This document shows, piece after piece, positions 1-44,775 of a stretch of 64,000 nt of DNA; position 1 is the first letter of the stretch; every line of letters starts with the position of its first letter. The notes beneath the pieces were generated by a model that did not search any database, was not told the DNA's origin, and was given only the letters and a program-made list of their open reading frames with translations. Source of the DNA: Aptenodytes patagonicus (lineage: Eukaryota > Chordata > Aves > Sphenisciformes > Spheniscidae). The position numbers were made by a program, and so were the translations under genes. The stretch lies in contig NC_134949.1 in assembly GCF_965638725.1 (NCBI RefSeq), forward strand, positions 126,478,294-126,542,293, read 5' to 3'.

Positions 1-199
1 AAGGTAAGAAGACTGCCGTTTATGCTACACATTTAATAATCCATTGCCAAGTACTTTATTAAAGTTATTCCAGACACACTATTAATACTACTGGAACAAA
101 ATATTTCAAGTTATAATTATTCTAATTGACGAATGCCGGTATCCACAATACCCTAACAAGCAGGCTACACTAGAGGCAAAAACGACCAGAGAGAAAACT
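1..199. other. AT-rich flank, nothing recognised
   Basis: This is AT-rich sequence left of a CpG island. The first bases look like a plus-strand splice donor (AAG followed by GTAAGA), but no exon can be seen because the window begins there. I see no gene or repeat. Confidence 0.5.
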
Positions 200-1150
200 C
201 TGGGAGCGACCTCGAAATCCTCCCGTCCATCACGACACGGACCCTCACCGCCTTCCCCCTTCCCCCCGCCGTCTCCACACCCCACCTCAGCCGCCTACAG
301 ACCCCCCGCTATCTCTACACCCCCACCTCAGCCGCCCTTAGCTGCTTTCGGCTGGGGGGCGGGCGGGAGAGAAAGCAAGCCCTCCCCGGGCAGAGGGGGC
401 TCTCCACACGCCTGACCAACGGCACTAACCGACCCCGGGGAGGGGGACGGGAACGCTGCAGAGCGGGACGGGCAAGAACGCGCACCTGCGCCAGCCGCAG
501 GGGTGCGCATGCGCAGAAGCCGTACCCAACGGGGGGAGCCGGCTGGGCTCTCCCCTCACAGCGCGGCGCGAACGGGCGCGCTCGGGTCGCCGCCGTCCTT
601 CTCCTCCAAGCGAAGGCGGAGCGGTGGCCGAGCCAGGCCGTGGGTTGCCCCGCGGTGGTGAAGCCCATGGCTTTGCCTGAAACCGGAGTCAGTGTGCGGC
701 CCGCCGGCCGTTTACGGTCGCGGCGGTGATCTGTCCCCCGCCGCGCTGTGCGGAGGCAGCCTCAGAGGTTTATTCCCCCATTTTAAACCCTCCCCCATCA
801 AGACGTTTCCCAAACCCGAGGGGTGCCCCGCGTGTGGCCGGGCGGTGGCCGGGGCGGGGCGGCGCAGCCAGGGCCGCGCACCTGCCTGGTGCGGGCGGCT
901 GGGTGTGCGGGGACGTGCCTTCACTGGACCCGATCCATTTCGCTTCCTTTGTGGTGCAGGGTAACGAGTCCCCGCAGCTCACGAAGGCCTCGGAGGCGGA
1001 CGGTGGCATGTCCCGCGGGCCCCCATTTCTGGTGCCGGAGCCAAGGCTGAACTGCCAGCTCACGGGCAGGGATGGGGGAGCTGCTGGTGGGAGGCGAATG
1101 TCCAGAGGAGAAGGGAAGCAGGCAACGGCCCGCAAAGGCATTTACGGTGG
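200..1150. promoter_or_regulatory. CpG island, orphan promoter candidate
   Basis: The segment is strongly GC- and CpG-rich, in sharp contrast with the AT-rich flanks. It holds a perfect NRF1-type palindrome (504-515) and GC boxes. Open frames run through it on both strands, but none resembles a known protein and all have the Arg/Pro/Gly/Ala composition expected of GC-rich non-coding DNA. In human, RIPK4 lies beyond the PRDM15 3' end with its 5' end facing this way, so this could be its promoter and 5'UTR. No RIPK4 coding exon is visible, so that is inference only. It could instead drive a non-coding RNA. Confidence 0.6.
504..515. promoter_or_regulatory. NRF1 binding-site palindrome
   Basis: TGCGCATGCGCA is a perfect self-complementary match to the NRF1 consensus, a motif typical of CpG-island promoters. 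It is the strongest single promoter element in the left island. Binding is inferred from sequence. Confidence 0.6.
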
Positions 1151-4100
1151 TTAAAACGCATCTTCCTATGACTGCTGTTGTAGCTACCACTGAGCAATCC
1201 CACTCACCACCGCCCGCCCTCTAACTCTCCCATTTATAGTGCTGTTAGTTTAGACTAAACCCCACCGTTTTCAATATCCTTCGCACCAAACACAGGCACC
1301 CTTAAAGGTAAGAGTGTATTAGCTGGCAATGCACGCTATTGAGAGCTGAGTCTTTGCAGCCAAGTGTAGGAGACCACACACATTCAGTTACTGCTTCCAG
1401 ACTCCGCTAAGTGTCCCGTGCAACCAGAATTTGTGATTTCTTGCAAGCATTAATTGATTACAGCAAGTTCTCACTCTTCTTGAATTACTTCTTAAACTAC
1501 TCTTCATTTTGATAAAATGCTTACACTTAATTTCTAGACATTTTTTAAAGTAGGTAGACTCAGAAATACTGGCTATACTGCAAGAAGACAAAGCAAATTA
1601 AGAAGGAAATGTGTATGCTGTATAATTAGAATGACAGCTATCCCTTTACTAACTAGAAATGCTCCCAGGGGTGACTGGATTACTTTAAAGCAACAGCAGT
1701 AAATAGAGCACTCTTTTCCAAGACTTTTCTGCCAGGAACACCTCGTATCTCTATTCAATCCACTTCTTTCTTAAATAACCACACAAGTATATCATGCCTG
1801 GAGGAAAACTTAGTGCGTGTTGGGATTTGCATGTATTTCATGGGAAAAAAAGTAGTGGAAAAGGGAGGAGTGTGAATGAGAAGTACGTGCATTTGCCTTC
1901 AGGACAAAGTTTCTCATTTTTCTCTGTGATTACGCAATCTAAGCTCTTCTTTTGCATCTTTAAAAATGGTGCTTTGTCATTGATTCCACTGTCTCTTCAG
2001 TAAAAATCTTCTGTTTGCATCAGCACGGACTTCACAGGAAGGCAATAAAGCAACTATTCTTTACTTTTTAAGACACCCCCCCCACACACACACACAAAAG
2101 AACCTGCTCCTGCCCAAATACCCCCAACCTATGTACCCATATTTACTTTGAAAACTAATCCTGAATTCTATAGAACTAGGGCCCTTGGGCACAAGCGCCA
2201 TCTGTACATCAGTCAGACAAAGGTATTTACTCCTCTGAAAGCTCAGACTAGGGTCTTAGCACGGGCATGGGTGTGCGGAGAAGGGAAGAGGAGCTCACAC
2301 ATGCAGACGATCTGTTTTTTACCTACCTACAACACAGCCAGTGTAACAGATAGAGCGTCATCTCCCTCGCCTTGGCACAGCAAGGAACTGGGGTCAGAGC
2401 TTCCCCACCCTTTCCTTTAATGACCCGATTTGATTTTTTTGTTTTGTTTTTTAATTGTAAAACACCCCTCTCTATTCCAGTGTCATCCCCTCGATGGCAC
2501 TCCTGTGTCCACCGTGCATGCCGATATCACGTATGCAACAGAGCAGGTCTATTCTGTGCGTGAGAAAGGACAGTCACTCTTGAGAAAACGCTGCCCACAA
2601 CCTTGCTTTCGCTCTTCCCAAAAGTGATGAAATGTGGACCTGCTTCATTCTCTTATCGTTTGAGCATCTTACCCTTTGGTTTCTGCATGTTGCTGCATAT
2701 AACACACCGAGTGTGTTTTACGTTTGAATTTAATTTATGGTAAACTGAACACACACTAACACTTTCCCCTATACAAGTAACAGAATATAGAAAAAAGCAC
2801 CTGAACGCAACAGTCACTAATATTTAGTTAACAGCACTGCATCCACCACAACTTACCATACCGTTTGCTACAGCAGGCTAAGTATGTGTTCTCCCAGCTT
2901 TTTTTTTTAGCTGCACTTCCCATGTATTTCATTGCCTCAGCTCTCAGGTCCCTCTCTCTCCCCAGTTTTGAATCTGTTTCTTGACGTTCACTACAGGTGA
3001 GAGGTACAAGTCTCAGAGATGCTCACATTCCTGTGAGCTCTGTGAAAACAGCCAGCTGTGTCGGGAAGAGATACTGAAATGGGCACATGGCTTGAGGGGA
3101 AGGCTGGCAGAACTCAGCTGGTATCTGCTCTCATTAACAGCACCCAGCGCATCAACCCCTACACGAGTAGTTCTGGCGAACGAGCCAGAGCATGTCCCGT
3201 CTCCTTCCTTGAGCTAGTGTCACGGCAAGGACCCCAGACTCACGTGGGTAGGAGAAGGGCAGAAATCTGTAGAAAATTAGTATCATTAGTTTCTCCTAAT
3301 TTTAACTCCTCATTCTGCCACTACTACACTTCTTTTTTTGTAGCCATTTAAATTTTTGCTACATTTACTGATCACCTTAAAAACTTTTTGGAATCCAAAT
3401 CTATAAGCAAGCAGAAAAATAAAGGAAAGCACTCAACTGATAGCAAAAAGACATTAGAACTTAAAAGCTTTGCTTTAGATGAAATAAATCCCTAAACGAA
3501 GTAATTTTAATTGCTTTTGACATCAGCTGCTCTAACAGCCATTGCAACTAATAACCAGCTTTTCAAAAGTGTTAGCAGCTAACCAGGCACTGTAACTGGT
3601 CCAAACAGCTCATGGATAAGGCAGAAAGAAAATAGCATTACACAACAAACGTCGATGAAATCCTGACTCTAGGGGTGAGACTGAAGTCTCCTGGACAAGT
3701 CTCACCTTCCCTGCCACGCTCAAAGCATACCCTCTCTGCCCCTTTCAGCTCAGCTGTTGGGAATTTACGTTTAGCAACAGTGAGCTTGGACTCTCTAGAA
3801 AAGCGATCCAACGTGTCGGCCACCGTCAGGCTGTACTGCAGGGGCTCTCTATGCTGAATTCCAGTCTGAACTGAACTGTGCGCTTTGTAGCTGGCTGCAG
3901 TACCCATGCAGAACAGCACTTTAGCACCCAGGAGGGAAAATAAATCCAGAACAGCTTTCTCAAAGCATTTTAGGGCAAGAAACGTATTTCCCAACCGTGG
4001 TTACACTGTATGGTGAAGTACCTGTGGCTTTTTACAGTGTTCCAACATTTTTAGTTAAGAAAATTTAATGGTTTCTTGCCATATACAGCGCGAATATCAT

Positions 4101-5929
4101 AGTAGCATCTCAGTCCTGAGGAAAATCACCTCTAAGATGAGTTGATGACAAACACGATGGAAATACTTTTTTCCTTTCTGCTGTTGCCACCGTGACACTG
4201 TGGGTTTGCTATAGGGCAAAAGCGCTTATGTGAAAACAAACCTTGGTAACTAATCTCCCAGATGCGAGTCACTTGGCTGCACACTGTCTCCGAGACTACT
4301 TCAAGCAGAGCTTTGCTGTGCATCGTGGTGTGGATCAGCATATCCTCCTCCGGTATGTTTCCTTCTCCCTTTACACCAGATGAGGCCAACACACAACCGC
4401 CGTGAAAAGGCATGCCGAAAACACAAACGGTTAAAGATTTTCCAACAGGTATGCCTGTATCAATAATAAATGTAAGGCCAAAGTAATTAGAAGGGGTGAC
4501 GTTATTATTACTTTAAATAGCGCCAAGGAAATCTCGTTACTGAACAAGAATTCACAAAGCAATATTAACAAAGCTATTTACCCTGTCCACTTTCACGTAG
4601 TGCCTATCGGTTTTATATGATTGTCATTTGGACGTATGGTATTTTTTTCCCATTCCCAGTTTTCAAGATGAGAAATTCAGGCATCTTTATGTATGCAGAA
4701 CACCAGCAAATCACTCTGACAAACTGCCAGAAAATTCAGTTCTAGAAATAAATTAATTCAACTGTTTCCTGGCTGTTAACTTCAAACAATTTCTGGAACA
4801 ATAAAAAGGGACAGAAACATAGCTGGTTAGACCGATAGGAGACTGACTGGTAGGTTTCTGCAAAAATACTCACTTTTCATACTGACACATCTAAAAAGAA
4901 AACTTTAATTTTAGAGAGCGTAATAGCACTTGATACAGTAGGTTTTCCTGAGAGAACTCACCACAGACCATAGCCAAGAAAGATTCAATCATCTCCTCTG
5001 CTTTCTGTTATTACCCAGTAACAAGCCATAGAATAAATGTTTTAGAACGCTACCCCATGTTTCTGTATATTGTGGGATGTACAAAGTTCTACGAGATGAT
5101 GATTTTGAAGCTTGCTTTTGAAGCAAGTCTATGTGATTTGAAGAAAAAAACGTTTGATGCATTAATTAAGGAACAGGAAAGAATAACACTGGTAGAGAAA
5201 GGGTTCTGTACCTTGATGCTCCTTTACTTCAGAGCCCATGTGCCACAGACAGCATTCAATTAAATAATAGTCTTAGCAATAAACAATGACAATACACAGA
5301 ACACTACACAACATCACTCCTTTGGCTCAAAGTAATTCCAGTTTGTTACTGAACAGTTGTTATGCAAAATCTCCAACACATGGCTGAAAACAATAACCGT
5401 CACCTCCTATAGCTGAAAAGGCTAGTAACAAATCGGCAAAAGAAACTTAGATTGCACATCCCTTACGTGGTTTTCTCTCTTGTGCAGTTCGAAACAGCAT
5501 CGGTATAACTTTGGTATTCACCTGAAAAAGGCTTAGTTGGGAGAGCAGCTGGCAGTCACTACTTGTCCAAGGTAAGCTCTGTCTGAAAAGGCATCAATTT
5601 CCAACGTCCCCAAGCAAAATAATTTGTTTGAAACAAACCCAAACAAAATAATTTGATTTGAAATTTTTCATGTTGCAGCACACCCAAGATACAGTTGTGT
5701 TCTCATAGGGATGTTAGTAACAGTAGTAATAACAAAATCACGCTGAAAGATGATGAGGTACCATAGCAATGGTTGCAGGGAAAGTCAAGATCATTTCTAA
5801 AAGGAGTGCTCTGGGAAGATCAGCTTTCAGAGAACTTTCTATTGCCTGGCCTAGTCAAAGCCCTTCCAGTGGTTGTATTTTTCCCTCCTGAAGCGGAATA
5901 TTGTTTAAGATAATTTTTACAGTAAGAAC
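1151..5929. other. Intergenic stretch, no gene seen
   Basis: This AT-rich DNA has only short open frames without splice context or recognisable protein content. A short C-run followed by (CA)n lies at 2076-2096. I see no RNA gene and no clear interspersed repeat. Confidence 0.5.
2076..2096. repeat. C-run plus (CA)n microsatellite
   Basis: A run of C is followed directly by about seven CA units. It is a simple repeat without a functional indication. Confidence 0.8.
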
Positions 5930-6101
5930 AATCATCCACTGGAACAACCTCCTCAGGGACATGGTAGAGTCCCTGTCACTGGAGGTTTTAAAGATGCGAT
6001 TGGACAGGGTGCTAAATAATCTTATCAGGCTCCCTTTAAGGTTGGACCAGGTGATCTTTCGAGGCCCCTTCCAACCTGGGCTGTTCTACGATTCTGTGAT
6101 T
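5930..6101 (+). mobile_element. CR1 LINE 3'-end fragment
   Basis: The text runs from a diverged 'CACTGGAACAACCTCC' block through 'GGTTGGACCAGGTGATC' and 'CCCCTTCCAACCTGGG' to a terminal ATTCTGTGAT unit. That order is typical of the untranslated 3' tail of avian CR1 retrotransposons. The element is 5'-truncated, as most CR1 copies are, and retains no coding capacity. Confidence 0.85.
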
Positions 6102-8090
6102 TTGGAGATACTGAGAGACTGAAGAGAGACATTTCTTTTCTATGTGACCACCAACATGCAAGCATTTATTGTGTGACCATTCCTTTTTAAATCAGCTAGA
6201 ATCGATCATTATCAGAAAGGTAAGATGCTAACTTGCCTGGATGGAATTACGCAGGCCAGTTAGCGTGAGAGGGATGCTCAGCAGCGTAAGAGTGCAGAAT
6301 ACCAGAGGATCGTGTTAGGATAAAGAGGTGTTGTGAAGTCGGAGAGGTCTCTGTAACGGTTGATTACCTCCATATGCAATTCTTACCAAATAGGCAATTA
6401 CATGTTAAAATGGCTCAGGATGATTCAATGCATCATGAATGCTACTATCAGTAGTATTAACATAGAGCAGATGTACTCACTCTGCAGCTAAGGCAAAAAA
6501 CCTCTTCTTCCCCACTTAAAAGCTTAATCACCATTTACATACGTCTAAACAAAACCCTGATCTTCTAGAAGCTCTATATGCAGCACTGTGACGCTCCGTG
6601 TGTGTGTGTATATATATATATGGATTTTTTTAGATGTTAGTCATCTTTTATTTACCATAACAACTTGACCTAGGACCTCTACATTTGCTTTCCTTCCCTT
6701 TTTTTTCCTTCTCCAAAGTACCCTGCCAAGAGGTAACGTGCTTTTGCCAATTAGGCACCAAACACACGGGGGGGGGGGGGGGGGGGAAGTTTCAAGTACT
6801 TTCAAATACATAAACAACATATTTAATAAATAAAACCTAACTTCGTCTTGACCAGTGGGTTTGGTGTGAAGGGGAAGCATTTGTGGACAGGACAGCTGAG
6901 GAGAAACTTAACTGGCTCTGGCCAGTGGTGAAATAATCCAGGTGATAGAGCAGCATAAAACTGTACCGCCCAGGATATTGGGAGGCTAATAAAACTACAG
7001 GATCTCATGGTATTGTGTGAAAAGGATCTGGGGAAGACAGAAGGGGCTAGAGAATGAAAAATTCTCTTTCCCACACCCCTAAAAGGTATTTTCTCTTTCT
7101 GATGCACATCTTTGTCCCATCAAATATAGGTCCCTCCCATGTGGACATTTTATAGGCTTGTTGACATTTACAGAAAAGTAGTTCTGCTCCTCTGACACAC
7201 AAAATCTGTCACCAGAAACCCCTTTCCTACACATGTCCTGTTGCAACTAAGCTTTACACAGAGCCTAGCATAGTGAGCCTCTGGACACTGCTATGGCACC
7301 AAGAAAACCATCAGAGGTTAATTTTAATATCCAGACATTTATACTTTGGAAGAATTTGTGGTAGAGATTATAAGGCATCCTTTAGGGGTCAAGTAGTCCA
7401 TGTTAATACAGACTTTCAAAGCTGAAGTCACTCCTACTCATATTTTTGCTAATACATAGAACATTTTCATAAATACGATAGGCACAGACAGGATTTTTAC
7501 AACCATCAATCTATCTTCACTGTCAAACACAGCAGCTGCTTTATCCTCAGCAAAAACCTTCAGCACGGTTCTGTGGCTCAGTCTTCTGCCCCAAAGGACC
7601 TTGTTCTTCAGCCAAAGCTGGAAGGACAGATTTGCTGTTCAGGATTCCAGGCAGCAACATTTTTTTTTTAGTTTATTCATTTTTGATATCAGCTGCTTTT
7701 TCTCTGTGGGAAAGATACTATCTTCTTGACGTGCAAAAGTCCAGACTGCACATCAATGTATGGAGAATGGAATGGAAGTGTAGTATCAGCAATTGTGTAT
7801 TTGACCCAACCCACTATTTATATCCCCAACAGTCATGCAAACCTTGCCCATTATACACTAGGGCATACTGCCTCCATGTGGCAGAATATGCTTCAGACAT
7901 TCTTTTTTCTTGCATTTCACACACTCTTGTGTGGCTATGAATTTTGGAAATAGTTTTGGAAACAGAAGGAGTAGAATCCATACATTATTTCTGTGAGAAA
8001 GGGCAATACGGGGATGAAAAAATTAATGTATCATATTGATAACAGTGTTTTTCACACAAATACCAGGAACACACAGTAAAGTACAAAGGC
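6102..8090. other. Intergenic or distal 3'UTR stretch
   Basis: This lies between the CR1 fragment and the first poly(A)-like signal below PRDM15. It contains a (TG)n(TA)n tract at about 6599-6620, a minus-strand AATAAA at 6647-6652 that could be a distal PRDM15 poly(A) site, and a 19-base G run at 6768-6786. No coding exon is supported. Confidence 0.4.
6768..6786. repeat. Homopolymer G run, 19 bases
   Basis: Nineteen consecutive G residues on the plus strand follow a short CACAC stretch. Such runs form G-quadruplexes and are prone to length errors in sequencing. Confidence 0.9.
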
Positions 8091-8130
8091 GCTCTCTCTC
8101 TCTATGTGTGTGTGTGTGTGTATATATATA
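8091..8130. repeat. Compound (CT)n(TG)n(TA)n microsatellite
   Basis: Three dinucleotide repeats lie end to end within 40 bases, just past a candidate PRDM15 poly(A) signal on the minus strand. In a minus-strand transcript they would read UA, then CA, then AG repeats. Confidence 0.85.
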
Positions 8131-8151
8131 AAAAGAATGTTTTCTCAAATG

Positions 8152-8157
8152 TTTATT
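8152..8157 (-). terminator. PRDM15: Candidate PRDM15 poly(A) signal
   Basis: The plus-strand TTTATT reads AATAAA on the minus strand. It is the first canonical hexamer after the PRDM15 stop, about 0.9 kb downstream. The sequence beyond it is UA/CA repeats rather than a classic GU-rich element, so a more distal site such as 6647-6652 is also possible. Confidence 0.4.
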
Positions 8158-9057
8158 ACACGATGAAAGAAGACTAATTGAAAAAAATTCACATCCTGAA
8201 CTTCATCAAAGGGGACCGATTGCTCTTCAGGCCTATTAGCTAAAAGCAAGATTGAAAGAGCAGTTTTGAAAAATTACATAAAACTGTATCACATTCTTTT
8301 TTCAGTTCATAACTGGTTTGATTCAAACTTGACTAGAAGACCATAAAAGTTGCTTTAGCATTAGACCAGCTATCTGATTCAAGTAGCACTAACACCGTGT
8401 TATGGGTATAGGGTTTTTCCCATGACTAAAATGGAAATACTGTGTGAAATTGGTGTATTTTCTTCCACACCGCACTCATCCCCACCCCAAAGTCCCAACC
8501 TCCACCTACTTTACCAATGTTGTTAGATACAAGACCTAAAGAAGATAAAAACCAAGACGATTATTGTTTTGCCCATTTGCGTCTTTACATTTCAGTCTCT
8601 ACCAGCTGACCACAAGTGCATTCCACCTCACCATGAACAAGGTCTTCATATGTAATTTCCAGACTGGAAAAAAGTGACATGGTATGGCTGAAAGGGTTTT
8701 GTAAATCACCAGTGCCGTAATATTTAGGATTTCCCTGCTTTGGTTAAGATGTATTATGATGCTCCTGTCAAATCTCAATCTTACTGCACAAAACACACAG
8801 TGCAAGGGGGTGCTAAATTTACGGTCAAATTTTTTTCCTTTTTCTTTTTTTTAAGACAGTGCAAGGTCTAGAGACAGCGTGACAATCTCAAGGTTAGGGT
8901 GTTGCAGGGTGCTATGCCAATTTTAGCTTACATTTCATTGTATAAACATTTTCCCATCTGTTTGGTCTCCAGCAAACAATCCTATTGGAAATTTTCCCAA
9001 CGTCTCTGTGTTCTTGTCTCTAAGTACTGTCCATGTCAAAACTTTTCAACGTATAAA
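8158..9057 (-). other. PRDM15: PRDM15 3'UTR, predicted
   Basis: This is the sequence between the PRDM15 stop codon and the first AATAAA on that strand. It has no supported open frame. The assignment as 3'UTR is inference from position. Confidence 0.5.
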
Positions 9058-39943
<30,886 letters not shown>

Positions 39944-39952
39944 TTTTTAAAC

Positions 39953-42900
39953 CTGCCAAAATACAAAAGATGAAGTTAGTTCTGAATTACTTTTACCTTC
40001 CAAATTATTGAAACATCCCTTTATGGAGTAACGATGCTGACTGACCCAGAGCATACCCAAACACATTACTGCCCCTGCAGGAGTATCAACGGAAAGTTGA
40101 AGAAATCAAAGTTGCTAAAAATCCCCCACTGACTGCTGTATCATTACATGTGCTGCTGAAATAACTACCAAGCCTAAATATCTGTAGGTTCACAGGCATT
40201 TCTCTCTTGAGGCAATGTTGTCTCATGCCGTTCCCCATCCCTCCTCTCACCAACCTCCAGCCATTCCTGTGTGTCCCTGCACCCCCTGCTATAAGCTCCC
40301 GTGGAGCCTCAGAACAAGCAGGGCCAGAGGGCTAATCCAGGCCAGCAACCACCGCTGCAGAAACAAGGCCCATCTAGTTCAGTGCGACATCTTATTGAAC
40401 AGTAGGTTAAAAAATTATCTCTGAAGGGTGGATTACTTATTTAATAAACACAATAATCTTAAGAACCTAAAAAGTGCAGATATGATCACAGATTTGTTCC
40501 AAAGGCAAAGGTATACTGTGGTAACAAGCACCAGAAAACCTGGGAAAACAAATCCTGTCTCTGTCACTGACCTTCCATGAAATGGTAACTCACCAATTTG
40601 CTTTCACCTGTAAAATAAGGATAATCTATATCCACTTTTATAAATCAGTTTTGGCAGTATGTATTAAAAACTTGTATAAACACTATTTATTGCTCCTCAA
40701 CGATGTCTAGACAATCTAAATTATGGTTGGCAAGTAGGCCAATTATGTATGGGTAAGATCACGACACAAGCAAGATCTAGAAGATAGTTTTCCCTTTTCT
40801 AACCATGAAAAGGCTCTCCTCTTCAAATAAGCAATTTTCCCAATGCCCCAGTGAGAGGCAAAGCAACACGAAGATTGAGACCCAAGTCTAAAAGAGACTG
40901 AGGCTGCAGAAATAGCGAGCACATTGGTCAAGAAGAGAACAGGAAGGAGTAAGAGACTGAACCTGTGAGAGGGAGGAGGACAGGAGGAGAGGAAACGTGA
41001 CCAAAGACACACCAAGCTAGCAGAGCCCTGTTCGAAAAAAGATAAAGCATTTGCTACTACAACAACAAAAGCCAAGACAAAGATACGTACAAGCACAGCT
41101 GTTACTCAGGATCAGCATAGGAGCAGCGAGTTTACTCTTGAACACTGATGCTTCATATGCTCTGCCTGGCTGGGCCCTGAAAATATGCCTCAGGCTGGAG
41201 CCCGCAGTGGCAGCTACTTCTGCGCAGGTACCGGCTCTACTGACTTCTCAGCACAAGTGAAGTCCCTGTCCCACACAACCCCTTTCACTGCTTCAGGAAG
41301 GACTCCATACTTGCGCCAAGCCTGCTGCTAACGCCATGACGGCACCTGCACGTGGCAGGGAGCAATGTCTGATACACAGCTGCCAGCTGCACCCATGCTC
41401 CCCCCCGCCTCAAGCCTCCACCAGAAGCAGAAACAGGTTCCTTCACCAATCCTTAGGCTATTCCTGATTAGCAAAGGACAGTCCATCGCCACACGGAGAT
41501 GTGCTGGGCGGGAAGCCAGCACGTCAACTGATGGAATATAAAGGGACACCTGGTTGCTGGGGCTTTTGGCCACGGCAGGAGGGATCTTGCTGCTCAGTTA
41601 TCTGGGCAACAGCCTAAGGAGGATTTTGGTCACCGAGTCTGGGCATTCCTCCACAGCCCACCCCAAGCACCGCCCTCCCCAACTCCACCAAATGTCAAGA
41701 GCATGATCCCCCCTAACACCTGTTTCCCCAGTAAGGGGCCAGCACTGCCCACCTGTGGCACAAGCTAGGCCTTCCTTGGCTACGGCTTTTGGGGACTAAA
41801 CTCATATAATAAAACACTTAAACGTTTATACAAAAGCCCAATGCTGAGCACGAGCAGCAATTCAGGTAACTTCCCAAAAGCTCTTTTCCTGAAAGCACTG
41901 TAAACAATGCAACAGGTATTTAGGGAAACCCAGAGTATAACGGTGCAAAACAAGCCACAGAAGGCGCATTGTAGGTTGATGTCAAAAACGGTTTGTTTTG
42001 CTTTTTAACCAAGATATTTTGTGGATGCTCTGCACTATTTCAAGAGGTGAGGTGTACGTCCAGTTATTTTTAGATAGTTTGTGTCCTGACAAGACTTTAA
42101 TCCTAAATACGGCTGAATTAACAAATACTCTTCTTGGTCACTGGTTCAGATACGCAGGGGACACAGTGCAGCAAGACCAGCAATACTGCTGTGTAACCTG
42201 CTCGTCAAAGGCATTCACCTTCTAGGACTTTCCCGTGTCGCATTCTTCACAAACAGCAGATCGATGACATGCAGCATTACAGAAGCAGCAACGTCAGTCT
42301 TGATCTAGGGGCAGTCACATGAGAATAGCACCAAAGGGGCGGAGAAATCGTAGTAGCATAAATGTTGTTCAGGGTGATGGGGAGAAACTGGCAAGGTCCC
42401 TTAAACATACCTCACGTAGGTGGTAAGGACACTAATCTCGGTCATTATCTGCATTAGCATAATTTTCATTTTTGTAGCAAGTATCTTCATTTTCCACAAC
42501 GCAAAATTTCTGATTTGTCATCCATCTTCCCTATGCTCAGCACAATGACCTGCTATGCTCTGAAATAAACAGGAATGGGTGACGTATTATGTATCAAATA
42601 AGCTCACACCTCAACACGCAGGTGCAAAAAGAGGACTACCTTGCATTAGTATTTGCACCTCGTTACAAATTCCTGCGTGGTCTTTTTTTCCCCCCTTCCT
42701 ACTTTACAGAAAGCGTAGGAAAGGAAGAACTGCACCAAAGCAGGTTTAACAATTCTGCTTTGCAAACACATACTATTTCTCACCCATAGACTTCAAAACT
42801 CATCACAAATCTCAACTGTATTTCCCAAGAGTTCTTGAAATAAATGACATTATGCCACCCGCTCCAGCTCGTAAACGGAGACACAAAGTGCCATGCTAGC

Positions 42901-44150
42901 TCACACGATGGCACTGAAGATAGACTTTAGAGTTTTTTACCCTCAGCTACTGTTGTTCTGAGCCACGTCTGATTTTTTTTCTTTTCAAGCATTTGTATCA
43001 GAAAAATATTCCATTAAGTCACTCATCCTACCGCACATAACTATGTTCTTCTCTTGCAGAGAGAATCAAAGCTTCTGGGAATCCCAGATATTTTTATATA
43101 AAACAGAGAGCAATCATTAAGCAGTGAATAATCAGGTGAAAAGCTACACAGACAAAATTAGACCACAGGTACGAGGCCTAATTCTGACTGCAGAAAAAGA
43201 GCAGAAAACCAGAATTTTCTGCTTGTATAATTAACCAAGTGACTTTGTGCCCAAGAGTAGAGCACACAGCTATGCACACAAGCTCTAGCTGCAACATGGG
43301 CCTCCGAACACTGCTGAAACTCGAGGGAACCCAAATGACGACACTGAGGGGCTGCAGCGTCACAGGAATCTGCTTGCAAAGCATGACGTGCAGCGTTAGT
43401 GTCAGGGAACCACTCAAGCCATAAGCGATCAAAAAATGTAAGACCTGGTGTAAAAGCGTACTTTCCACTAGTAAACAGCTGAAGAAAAAAATCAGGCTCC
43501 AGTGGTGAGTCGAGTAATTTTGATCTTGCAAATGGATTTAAAACAACAGGTACGAAGAATTAAAAAATAAACCCAATCCCTAAAAATCTGTATTTGAATT
43601 TAATGACCAACAAAGTAAAATTAAAGTTTCCCTTTCTTCTTTCTTCAGTTTTCCATTAAAGTTCAACAATGGACTTCTACTAGTGTGAATAAGTAACTTG
43701 AAAACAGAAGCAGATGGGTACTGGAAATATATGCGTTCAAGCAAAATGCACTTAAAAATACTCTTTGTTTTCTTCACGATATAAGTCTAATTTGTTCACA
43801 CTACTGCTCAATGTAATCAAAAACTATCTGGCAGAATATCTGGTAAACTACAGCGAGGCCTTGTATTTCTAAGAAATTACGACCATTCCACCAGTTACTG
43901 TTGAGAAGGGGAACAATTTCAGTACCAGTCAGGGGGAGCACAGCGCAACAGAGTGGGTGTTGACTTTACGCCACCTGCCCTCTCCAACATCTCCTGCGAT
44001 CATGTTCACCCTGCCCAGGGGGAATGAAGTATATGCAAAGTTTAACGAATGTGGGCAGACAACGAGTGTACTGCAGAAAAAATGCGTGTGTGTGAAGCAC
44101 TGCAGACTGGGGCTTTCATCCTTTCGTCTTGCAATCGACACACCGCGCCT
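39953..44150. other. Probable first PRDM15 intron, nothing recognised
   Basis: This is AT-rich sequence between the first coding exon and the CpG island. Short open frames occur by chance. No exon, RNA gene or clear mobile element was recognised. Confidence 0.5.
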
Positions 44151-44775
44151 TCTTCCAGAAGGCACGCACCTAGAGAGCCAGGGCAGGGGAAGGGCAGAGC
44201 CGCCAGCCAGCGGATCAGCCGTCGGCCCCGCCGCCGGTAAGGGCCGGTTCCCACACTCGGTTTACCAGACCTGCCTCCTCCTCCCACCCTCTTCCATTTG
44301 GATCCCGCCTTCACACCTGAAAGCGGCTTCCCCCCCACACCACCCCCGCCACCCCCGCGGCGAATCCGTGCCGCGCCGAGGCGCTCCTCGCTCCCGCGGC
44401 CACCGGCTCGCCAGCTGCCGGCACGGGCCGCCCCGCGGCGACTGCAGCCCCTCGTCCCGGCTGCCGGCGGGGAAACGCCGCTGCCGGCGGCACCAGCCAC
44501 AACGCGGCCGTTTCCTCACAGGGCCCGCGCCCTCCCCGGACCAACGGCTTTACCGGCCGAGCCCCGCCTCTGGGGACAGAGCCCCCCCCCCCTTTCCCCC
44601 GTTACACAGCCCCAGCGGATCGCACCCGAGCCGCCGCCACCGCCCGCGCCCCCCGCACGACGCCGCCGCGGGGGCTGCCCCAGCCCGCCTCACACACCGC
44701 CCCGGCGGGGCCGGCGCTCGGCAGCGCGGCCAGGCGCAGCCCGGCGGCGGGGCCGGAGCCTCCCGGCGCCGCGGG

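Noticed and set aside
315-668. A minus-strand frame of 117 codons as a RIPK4 first exon
   Set aside because: The translation has no kinase-like N-terminus and is Arg/Pro/Ala-rich like non-coding CpG sequence.
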